Shown here: positions 1-8,037 of the stretch, one piece after another
Layout of the letters: each line of letters begins with the position of its first letter
Position numbering within the stretch: position 1 is the stretch's first letter
NCBI GenBank assembly: GCA_900128395.1
Contig: LT649535.1
Span: 1 to 21,606, forward strand
Reading direction: 5' to 3'
Source of the DNA: Stramenopiles sp. TOSAG23-2
Lineage: Eukaryota; Sar
Length of the DNA: 21,606 nucleotides
Translations under genes and position numbers: made by a program
Notes under the pieces: model-generated
Database searches by the model: none
The model's input: only the letters and a program-made list of their open reading frames with translations
What the model was told of the DNA's origin: nothing

Positions 1-433
1 ATGCTCAATACTCAATCGCAAGAATAATATGCTATCCTACTATAATAAAGCTCTCCTGACGTCGTCGCAAGCTCTCATGCGCCACCGCAAGCTAATACTC
101 CATAAGCACAAGTAGGTCTGAATCCAGTATAACACACTCGATGAAAGTGGTGTGAATAGTCCATAGGTTTTCCAAAGTTTGGTGGTTTTGAATTCCCCAG
201 GGGTGGATTCATAGCAACCATTGTCTTGGATGACAATAGGTTGTGGTTGCAATGCACAAAATTATCACCGTGTATCATACATATCATGTATAATTGATAT
301 GTAAGAGATTTTAATAAACAAAAAATATATATATATATTTTTATTTTTTACTCGTATTTTTTTTATATTTTACACGCACTCACTTTTTTATACGTACGTG
401 CGTACGACGTATATCTCATTAAAAGCAAAATGC
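1..433. other. Unassigned left-edge region
   Basis: No gene is supported here. Positions 1-300 have more balanced base composition than the AT-rich spacer that follows. They contain a 45-codon stretch open on the plus strand (160-294, then TGA) without an ATG, and overlapping minus-strand open stretches. None resembles a family I recognise. A gapped hairpin is visible near 213-250 (GCAACCATTGTC against GACAAT...GGTTGC). This may be the decayed end of a gene or mobile element lying to the left. From about 300 to 433 the sequence is T-rich spacer. Confidence 0.4.
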
Positions 434-701
434 TGTGTTTTTTTAAAAGTGTATACATTTACACATTATTGTACACACCTAGATATTAATTTCCAATTTC
501 TGTTTTTTTAATAAAACTCCACGCTGCCGCTGCTCAAACTACCTTCACTTCTCTTGCTTTTATCTTTTGTGTTTTTTTAAAAGTGTATACATTTACACAT
601 TATTGTACACACCTAGATATTAATTTCCAATTTCTGTTTTTTTAATAAAACTCCACGCTGCCGCTGCTCAAACTACCTTCACTTCTCTTGCTTTTATCTT
701 T
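434..701. repeat. Exact 134-bp tandem duplication
   Basis: Two copies, 434-567 and 568-701, read identically base for base by eye. The right copy holds the last 19 codons and stop of the coiled-coil gene (stop at 642-644) plus 74 bp of 3' flank. The left copy therefore carries a dead duplicate of the C-terminal coding end (508-567). The functional stop comes first in the direction of transcription, so the protein is not altered. Perfect identity means a recent event or an assembly artefact. Confidence 0.95.
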
Positions 702-3700
702 CTGAAGTAATTCTTTCTTATTTCTTAACATCCTATCATTTTCGTTATTGGTAGCATTGTAAAATGGTCTTGCTCGAGCTTTTGGGCCTTTATTTACCTT
801 TGCATCTAATGCAGTAAATTTTTTAGGCCTAGAATTTTCGTTTTTGACTAATTTTTTCTGTTTCATATCCCGAAAAACGACTTTGCGCACATTGCCTTTG
901 CCAGATATCCATTCAATAGTTTTTTGGCCACGAAGCGTTGCTGTAAGATTTGAGATTCGACGTTTTAAACGATCCATTTCTTTTGCTTGTGAATTTGATT
1001 TCTTTGCAATTTCAAGCATCCGTAGGACATATTTATATGCTATTCTTAAATGATCACTGTTCCTAGTTTTCTCTTCTGTATATACCCTTATTTTTGCAAT
1101 ATATGTATTTGCAAGCGTTTGATATTCTTTCTCATCTTCATCCATGGATCGAAATAACATAGCAGCTTCATGCCCATGTGTGACAGCTGCATGTATTTCA
1201 TCCATAGCATCTTCAACTACGGAGGCGCATGATAGTGCACGCGCCTTGTACAACAATAGACACGGATCTAATGTAGCCCCATTTGAACTTAAACCTTCCT
1301 CGCAAATATCTTTGACTTTAAAGAATTGAATTTTTGCGGATTGCAAAAGCATTTTAGAAGAAGTTTCATTATTTACTTTGTTTTCTCCGTTTACATTTAT
1401 TTGGTGCATCATTTTTCTGTATTTAATATAATATTTCATTGCTACATTATAGTCGGCCAATACTCGACCACGTGAAAATTTGCTGCCTTTACTCATTTTG
1501 AATTCATCTGTTTTAGAAGATGTAGAGGAAATATTAGACTTGTTTGACGCATTTGATTTCAATAATGATTTTTTTCTATGAGAACTGTGTTTTTCATCCG
1601 AGGTCTTTAATGAATTTTTATCATTATGCATCTTAGCTTTGTTATTGCGAGTAGTAACGCGACCGTCTCCTCCAGGTGTAGTGAATGCATTACTATTATC
1701 TTTATGGAAAATTTCTTTCGGTGTGTAAAGATCACTCTTAACATTACTGTTATCCTTATAATCCATTTCTTTGACAGGAGTCTTTTTTGTAAGTTGTAAT
1801 ATTTGCAAATCATCATTATTAGCTTCACGTTTCACTTGATTTTTAATACCAGGCAAGGATCTCCATTTGCTAAATGATAAACGATACATTATTATAAGTT
1901 TGTTTCGTAGCAGGTGCTTTAACGATGATTTTTTCAAAATATTAGCATAGCTTTTACTAATTGATTTTTGTTTATTTAATTTATTTTCTAGCAAGTCTAA
2001 CTTCTCTTCGTATGAACTTTGAGTATTTTTCAAAGTTTTTAAATATTTATCAGTCAGGGATTTCATATCCATATTTACTTTTTCTTTCATTTTGAAAATA
2101 TCATTTTTGCATTGCTCTTCAATTAAATTTTTTGTAACATTCAATTCATTTGCTTTGACATTTTTCAATGTAGATAAACGTGATTCATACTCTTGTCTGG
2201 TTGCTTCCAACAAACTTTTGTGTTTAATTTCAGCTTTTTCATTTGCGTCATGCATTGTTACCTTCATCTGTTCTTGTAACGATTGCAATTCTTTATTTTT
2301 TTCTGCAAGTCGCTCTGTAAAGTCTTTCTCTATAGAAGCTCGGATGGCCTGCGTTTGATTTTCAGAATCTTGTTCTTTCAGCATGTTTTCTGTTGCCAAT
2401 TTGTCTATCGAGATTTTCATTCGTTCTATTTCCTTATTTAAATTTATTATAGTAGTATTTTGCTCCATATAAGCTTTCTTTTCTAAACCTGCGTTGATGT
2501 CTTTTAAATGTTTTATTTTCGCTTCCAATTGATTTTTTTGACTCGATACATCTTTTCTGTGCTCTGCATTGGTCGTTTCTATTGTTTTACGAAGTGTATT
2601 CAGTACATGCCTATGTGTGGTTCTTTCCTGCATCAATACCTGCTCTTGCGTCAATTTCTCATCTTTTAGTTGTTTTTCATACATTAAACGAGTATCTTTC
2701 AATTCATTTTTAAAGTTACGAATAACTTCTTTGTCTTTCTCAATTTCTTTTTCGTAGCGACGTTTTATGTCTATTTTCTCTAACTTGTATTTATTTTCTA
2801 AATCTAAGCGGATAACCTGGTTAGCATCATTAACAGTAGCAATTTTATTTTGGTATTCTTCTATCAAATCATGTTTCTCTAACTCAAACTTGGACAATAA
2901 TGGTTTCATAATAGTTTCATCATATTCGTTTTTGATATTAGAAGCGATGCTGTCTTTCAATGTCGCTTCATGTTTTTGTTGCGTTTTTATTAATGTTGCT
3001 TTTTCCATTTTAAATGTATTCATCATCTCAATTGATTTGTTATTCAAAGATTTAATTTCGCTCTTCAATGCCGTTGATAACACTTCAAATGATGCCTTTT
3101 GTTCTACATGATACTTTGCTTGCTTTTCGACTTTCATTTCGTATTTCCAAGCGATAAAGATAGATGTCAATACCTTTTTCTTCAATGCTTTTTCCCATAA
3201 AGTTGCTCTTTTCATTAACGTATTGTCTTTTAAACCTTCGATTTTACTATTTAATTTTTGTTCAAATTGTACTTTTAAGTCCTTATTTTCAAGTTCTTTC
3301 TCCTTTAGGGAATTTTCATACGTTTCCATCATACTATACATCTTCTTATTTTCAACATTCAACTTCAATTCATAATCGTGTTTTTTTTCGTTTAAAGTTG
3401 TATGAAACTTTTGTTTTTCCTGTAACATTTCATTTTCAAACTTACTTTTCATTTTAACACAAGATGTTTCATGCCATTTTTGAAATTTAAGAGTTTCTAC
3501 TTTCATTTTCCATTGTTGAAAAATATGAGAAAGCAGGTTGTTACATTTATTTTTTGCCATAACATTAGCAGCTGAATCTTGTTGCGATGATAATCTTCCC
3601 TCTAAATTTTCACACAATGCAAGTAAAGTGGACTTTTCATTATTTATAGTTGATAATTGATTTCTCATTTCAATAATTGCAGCTTCTGCTACACGATGTT

Positions 3701-6209
3701 GGACCTCTTCATCTCTTAATCGTTTATGTAATTTTTCATTTGTAGCCCTCATGGATTGTACATTTGTTGTATTTACAGACTTGATATTAATCATATCTTC
3801 CTTTACGATTCTCAACTCTTCTTGTATGTTTAAGCATTTTTTCTTTTGCTTTGTCGCTTCTTCAACCAAAGTGACATTTTCTGTTTTATGACGATCAAGT
3901 AACTTTTTAATTTTTACGTCATGTTTTTTCCTTTCCACTGCTTGCAATTTTTTTGCTAATAAATTATTACACCAATTAAAGAAACATTTAGCAATAGCTA
4001 CATGATTTCGTTTCTCTACAAATAAATCAACAGTTTTTTCAACTGCTTTCTCAAGTTCTTTTTGTATTATTTCCGAAGTAGCTTGTCGCAATTTTATGGA
4101 TCGTTTCAAATTTTGCACTTGAATCCTCAAGTCTGAAGTCGTTCTTTTGTTATTTTCAATCATTTTCTGTTCTTTTAACATGGCATCTTGCTTGCAATTT
4201 TCAAATTTATTTGATATTTCTGAAACTTTTAAGTTTAGAATCTCAATTTTATTGTTTTTCTTGCTACTTTCTTTTTCCAATTTATGTACTTGACTACGAA
4301 AACGTAGTTGATCGTTTTTACTTTTCTTTTTTACTGCATCGCAATCTTTCATTATTTTTTGCACTACTTCTTCTTTTTTCGTTAAATCTCGTTTCAGATT
4401 TTTAACAAAATTTGCATGTTTTTCTTTATTTGCATGTAAAGCCCTTTCAGCTTTTTTCTGCATTACGAAATATGACCATTGAGAAAATGCGGTAACAGCA
4501 AAAAATAAATTATGTTTCTTTTTCATTTGATATAGGACTTTTTCACGGCATTTATTTGATAGCATATTATACACATCTTTTTGCTCAACTTTCATTTGTT
4601 CCATTTTTTCCAGAAGCTCTTTTTCTTTTACTTTCTGCTCTTGTATTTCATCTTCATTGCTTTTCAGTTGTTTTTTTAATTGTTCTACATTTTCATCATG
4701 TTTTTTTTTTACCTCGATTAACGCTTCTTCCATTTCTATACGGTTATTTTTCAATGCAATTGCAATATTTTCGTCATGACTCAATGTCATTTTTTGTTGT
4801 GTTTCTTCCATGGTTGTAACTTCGGTTTTTAATTGCAGTATTTTTGTTTTATATGCACTTTCGTTTTGCACCAATTCATTACGCAAATTACGAATTTTTT
4901 CTTCGTATTTTGATTCTATACCTTTCAATTTTGTTTTCGATTCAACACGATTCTTTTTTTTATGAGCGGTAAAAACTTGTTTGTGATTTTTTTTTATTTC
5001 TGCCATTTCATCTTGAAACTCTGACAATTTTTCTTTATATGTTGTTTCATTTTCATGTAACTTTTTATTTAAAGTCTTAATTGTTTTCTCATATTTTGTT
5101 TGCGCTTTTTTGAGTTTTTTATCCATTTCAATACGTTGTTCATTAATGACAGATGATATTGTTGCCTCATGAGATTTGCTATTGCTATCATGAGATTTTT
5201 CCATGTTTGTTATTTCATTTTCTAATTTTGCTATTATTGATTTATATGTAGCTTCATTCTCCTTTAATTTGCTTTCCAAATTTGCAACGTTTTCATGGTA
5301 TTTCATTTTCGCCGCTTTCAATGCGTTTGCAATGTCTTTTTTGTGGTCAATTTCCATAGTCTCTTGAACTTCTTGCATTTTTGATATTGCTTCTTGCAAT
5401 TCATGAGCTTTTTTATTGTATTTTTGTTGGTGCTGTTTTATTTTTTCTTCATAAGATTCTTTCAACTTTTTAATCTTGTTATTACGTTTAGCAATAGTTT
5501 GGTTGTTGGCTTCAACAATTTTATCTAAGTTTTGTACATTTCCTTTTATTTGACGTAATTTCTCCTCATATTGTTTCTTTATTTTTTCAATTTCTTCGTC
5601 TTTTGATAACGATAGAACTTTTAACGCTGCAAGTTGTACTTGTACCTCTCGTTCACTCTCGTTTGCTCTGTCCATTGCAGCCGCAGTTGCCGATTCTAAT
5701 AATTGTTGATGCACTGCGTCATTTTTTTTAATAAAGTCTAAATGTTCGTCTTTTAGCTGCTTTATAGTATTGCTGGTTTCTTTTTCATAGGTTTTCTTAG
5801 CTACGTGCGATTCTATTGTTATATTTAAAATCTGCTTTTTCGCTTTGTTTTCGGCATCTTTTGCTTTTTCTGCATGCCATGATACAAGATTCATATAATT
5901 TTTATTTTCTTTTTTCACATTATCCAAACGTTTCTCCAACTTAACTTTCTTTTTTTCCATTACTTGTAACAACTCTACAGCTTGTTTTAGTTTTGCACCC
6001 AAAGAGCTATCAGTCATTTGCTCTATCTTAAAATTCAAATCGTCTCTTTGTTTTCTCAATTTTTCTATACGTTTGCGGCATACTTCTAACATGTCTTTGT
6101 GTATTTCAACTTCCACATGTGGCCCATGTTCGGCATAGTCTAAACCATGTTGTTCACAGTATTTCAATGCGACTTCTGCAGGATCGTCAATTTCAGCATG
6201 TATATTCAT
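642..6209 (-). CDS. Giant coiled-coil protein with Sfi1-like centrin-binding motifs
   Basis: An 1855-residue, Lys/Glu-rich, almost entirely helical coiled-coil protein without a signal peptide or membrane segment. Five short motifs interrupt the coil, each of the form hydrophobic-x-x-F-x-x-W: F575/W578 (AFSQW), F743/W746 (FFNW), F897/W900 (IFQQW), F1018/W1021 (IFIAW) and F1446/W1449 (SFSKW). Sfi1 and POC5 proteins bind centrin through F-x-x-W helices of this kind, so a centriole, basal-body or fibre scaffold is inferred. Residues about 240-520 hold a 62-69-residue coil repeat. Residues about 1480-1590 are Ser/Asn/Lys-rich and disordered; about 1595-1770 form a predicted alpha-helical, possibly TPR-like, bundle; the tail is basic. 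The N-terminus (residues 8-40, DDPAEVALKYCEQHG) resembles a short helical motif seen at the ends of many protist proteins (from memory). The ATG at 6209 is the first in frame. No introns are seen. The exact family is not identified. Confidence 0.9.
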   Translation of the reverse strand: MNIHAEIDDPAEVALKYCEQHGLDYAEHGPHVEVEIHKDMLEVCRKRIEKLRKQRDDLNFKIEQMTDSSLGAKLKQAVELLQVMEKKKVKLEKRLDNVKKENKNYMNLVSWHAEKAKDAENKAKKQILNITIESHVAKKTYEKETSNTIKQLKDEHLDFIKKNDAVHQQLLESATAAAMDRANESEREVQVQLAALKVLSLSKDEEIEKIKKQYEEKLRQIKGNVQNLDKIVEANNQTIAKRNNKIKKLKESYEEKIKQHQQKYNKKAHELQEAISKMQEVQETMEIDHKKDIANALKAAKMKYHENVANLESKLKENEATYKSIIAKLENEITNMEKSHDSNSKSHEATISSVINEQRIEMDKKLKKAQTKYEKTIKTLNKKLHENETTYKEKLSEFQDEMAEIKKNHKQVFTAHKKKNRVESKTKLKGIESKYEEKIRNLRNELVQNESAYKTKILQLKTEVTTMEETQQKMTLSHDENIAIALKNNRIEMEEALIEVKKKHDENVEQLKKQLKSNEDEIQEQKVKEKELLEKMEQMKVEQKDVYNMLSNKCREKVLYQMKKKHNLFFAVTAFSQWSYFVMQKKAERALHANKEKHANFVKNLKRDLTKKEEVVQKIMKDCDAVKKKSKNDQLRFRSQVHKLEKESSKKNNKIEILNLKVSEISNKFENCKQDAMLKEQKMIENNKRTTSDLRIQVQNLKRSIKLRQATSEIIQKELEKAVEKTVDLFVEKRNHVAIAKCFFNWCNNLLAKKLQAVERKKHDVKIKKLLDRHKTENVTLVEEATKQKKKCLNIQEELRIVKEDMINIKSVNTTNVQSMRATNEKLHKRLRDEEVQHRVAEAAIIEMRNQLSTINNEKSTLLALCENLEGRLSSQQDSAANVMAKNKCNNLLSHIFQQWKMKVETLKFQKWHETSCVKMKSKFENEMLQEKQKFHTTLNEKKHDYELKLNVENKKMYSMMETYENSLKEKELENKDLKVQFEQKLNSKIEGLKDNTLMKRATLWEKALKKKVLTSIFIAWKYEMKVEKQAKYHVEQKASFEVLSTALKSEIKSLNNKSIEMMNTFKMEKATLIKTQQKHEATLKDSIASNIKNEYDETIMKPLLSKFELEKHDLIEEYQNKIATVNDANQVIRLDLENKYKLEKIDIKRRYEKEIEKDKEVIRNFKNELKDTRLMYEKQLKDEKLTQEQVLMQERTTHRHVLNTLRKTIETTNAEHRKDVSSQKNQLEAKIKHLKDINAGLEKKAYMEQNTTIINLNKEIERMKISIDKLATENMLKEQDSENQTQAIRASIEKDFTERLAEKNKELQSLQEQMKVTMHDANEKAEIKHKSLLEATRQEYESRLSTLKNVKANELNVTKNLIEEQCKNDIFKMKEKVNMDMKSLTDKYLKTLKNTQSSYEEKLDLLENKLNKQKSISKSYANILKKSSLKHLLRNKLIIMYRLSFSKWRSLPGIKNQVKREANNDDLQILQLTKKTPVKEMDYKDNSNVKSDLYTPKEIFHKDNSNAFTTPGGDGRVTTRNNKAKMHNDKNSLKTSDEKHSSHRKKSLLKSNASNKSNISSTSSKTDEFKMSKGSKFSRGRVLADYNVAMKYYIKYRKMMHQINVNGENKVNNETSSKMLLQSAKIQFFKVKDICEEGLSSNGATLDPCLLLYKARALSCASVVEDAMDEIHAAVTHGHEAAMLFRSMDEDEKEYQTLANTYIAKIRVYTEEKTRNSDHLRIAYKYVLRMLEIAKKSNSQAKEMDRLKRRISNLTATLRGQKTIEWISGKGNVRKVVFRDMKQKKLVKNENSRPKKFTALDAKVNKGPKARARPFYNATNNENDRMLRNKKELLQKDKSKRSEGSLSSGSVEFY
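4725..5324 (-). repeat. 62-69-residue internal protein repeat in the coiled coil
   Basis: Residues 296-364, 365-426 and 427-495 of the coiled-coil protein are three consecutive related units of 69, 62 and 69 residues. Each starts with [AK]LK-x4-KY, continues through a L-x-[QE]NE-x2-YK core, and units one and three end in RIEM followed by two residues. Weaker versions precede (about 240-295, with KLKESYEEK) and follow (from 496, ALIEVKKKHDENV). The units have diverged at DNA level, so the duplication is old. Confidence 0.75.
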
Positions 6210-6980
6210 ATTATTATTAATACAGAATTTTGTAAAAAAGAATGAATATATTATTATTTGTGGGGGTGCTATATAGTTATCTCGTTATTATTTATATTAG
6301 TCAACCTAATCTAGAAATAATAGAATTGTCTAGAACTTTATATTTTTTGTTTAAATAATCTTGCGACATTGACGGTTGTTATATATCTATATATTTATAT
6401 CTCTATACTGTATAACTAACATTATATATTATGTACTGTACATGTACAATATAATAAAATTGATAACGGTCCATGAAAAGCATGACACAGCATTAGATTT
6501 GTTTAGTAGAAATAATAAGAAGAAATGAAAAAAAGATACTGTATTGTGCCTTTTGGCTTTTGGAGATAAGCCTGGATATATAGCCTGGATATAGCACAAA
6601 CAACGCCAAACGTTCATATAAAAATATCACTGGTGTGTGGTGTGGTATATATTATTATATCCTGCTTTCTTATTCTTGGCTTTCTTGCTGTGCGCCCCTG
6701 TATTTTATTGGGTTTTTTTTTTTGATACTTAGGAGGACATTGGCGTGATTTTAATAGACTAACAAGTATAAATTAATGGTGTGCACACACAAATCACACA
6801 ATCACACACATGATTTCAATGATGATGACAAATCACAAATATAAAAAAAAACATTAAAACAAAAAAATTTCAAAAATGAATATAAGTACAACAACAACAA
6901 CATTAAAAACGTCAAAGAATTGACCACAACAGTAAGAAAAACAACAAATATATACAATACTATAGGAGATATAAAACATC
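6210..6980. other. Divergent intergenic spacer
   Basis: This is the shared upstream region of two genes reading outwards. It is AT-rich, with a direct repeat around 6570-6597 (CCTGGATATA twice, the second ending TGGATATAGCA), a CA-rich run at about 6782-6810 and ACAACAACAACA near 6890. A minus-strand open stretch at 6429-6617 has no recognisable content and is judged spurious. No promoter element can be assigned with confidence. Confidence 0.5.
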
Positions 6981-7334
6981 ATGTACTTGGTATATCTAGT
7001 TATCATACTACAACTATTGATCATACAATGTTTGATTTATAAATTGGATGCGAATGATAAATACAAATTTCTTCCATATAACAATAAATATGATAACGCA
7101 GATGTAGACGAGCTAAATGTGCCAATTATAATAAATAATAATAATCTTACGATTTCATTTAGATGCGATTCAAATACAACAGACGTGGCATTGCAATTTT
7201 GTCATTCGCAACAAGTACCACCAAACCAAAATTGCAATATGTTGTTAAGTGCACGCTTGCAACGTATTAATGATATAAAAAGGCGAATTCGATGGTCAAG
7301 GCCAGGTCCATTTTCTTTTTTATGGGGAGAGTAA
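6981..7334 (+). CDS. Small hypothetical secreted or membrane-anchored protein
   Basis: A 117-residue open frame. It begins with a strongly hydrophobic segment (residues 1-20), compatible with a signal peptide or signal anchor. An Asn/Asp/Lys-rich linker follows (about 22-57), then a compact region with C62, C74 and C85 and a basic C-terminus (KRRIRW) ending FLWGE. Residues 68-74 (DVALQFC) resemble residues 12-18 (EVALKYC) of the neighbouring coiled-coil protein. The family is unknown. Reasons to believe in it are an uninterrupted frame in AT-rich DNA, a plausible targeting segment and even amino-acid use. Against it are its short length and no recognised homologue. It could also be the surviving end of a longer decayed gene. 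Confidence 0.5.
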   Translation: MYLVYLVIILQLLIIQCLIYKLDANDKYKFLPYNNKYDNADVDELNVPIIINNNNLTISFRCDSNTTDVALQFCHSQQVPPNQNCNMLLSARLQRINDIKRRIRWSRPGPFSFLWGE

Positions 7335-8037
7335 ACAAATCCATCGCTTTTTATTTACACAAAAATATATATATATATATAAACAAATCAAATTTTCATC
7401 TTTTATTTTGTTCTAATATATAAAGATACTGTATTTATAAATAGTGCAATATACTGTATGATAAAATTGTAAAAGATATTTAGGCATAGCCAGCTAAGGC
7501 CAGATACAGTACCACCAAGGTGGTAGCTAGAGCTAGCTAGCCCAGCTAGCTTGGTTGAGTAAGACACAAAAAAAAAAAAAAGCAGAAGAAAATCCGCTTT
7601 TTGCCAGGCGGGCAGGCTGGGCAGGCTGGGCAGGCCCAGGGCAGGCGGGCAGGCTGGCAGGCCCAGCAGGCCAGCAGGCGCAGTCGTCTGCAGCTGGCAG
7701 TCGCACGTGCGCACGACCCGGAAAAATTTAACAACTATTGCTGACAACGTATCAAATATTAGCATTACACAGCATGAATCGTGCAATCTCTTAAAATGAG
7801 TGGCTGTCCAGCTGTCAGCATTACCCTGGGTTCTTTGCGGTATTAGCCAGATATAGCATACAAATAGCACTATAAAACAACAGGTAAAAAGTGGAGTACA
7901 TACATATATATACTTGTAATTCATAAGTGATGTAAAACATACATCTGGAAGTACATGAAAAGAAAATAGTAGATATATATATATATTAACACAATTTAAA
8001 TTTAAAATTAAATTAAAAAAAAATAAAACAAACAAAT
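7335..8037. other. Spacer upstream of the cysteine protease
   Basis: It holds an AT microsatellite at about 7363-7381, a cluster of small palindromes at 7511-7550 (ACCACC-AA-GGTGGT at 7511-7524 and repeated GCTAGC), a poly-A run at 7567-7581, a GC-rich repetitive patch at 7602-7720, and an A-rich leader just before the protease ATG. Its promoter must lie here, but no element is certain. The long open stretch on the minus strand (7403-8044) runs across this low-complexity DNA and into the protease start; I do not accept it as a gene. Confidence 0.55.
7602..7690. repeat. GC-rich GGGCAGGCT-type degenerate tandem repeat
   Basis: About 90 bp built from variants of GGGCAGGCT, GGCAGGCC and CAGCAGGCC, roughly 8-9 bp per unit. 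This is strikingly GC-rich in a window that is otherwise very AT-rich. The strands are composition-asymmetric, with G in runs on the plus strand. It is followed by CTGCAGCTGGCAG and by CGCACGTGCGCAC, which is internally palindromic. A minisatellite or regulatory GC patch is possible; function is unknown. Confidence 0.8.

Noticed and set aside
2767-3457. Plus-strand open stretches within the coiled-coil gene
   Set aside because: They are shadows of the Lys/Glu-rich coding strand, giving Phe/Leu/Ser-rich nonsense; the minus-strand gene fully explains them.
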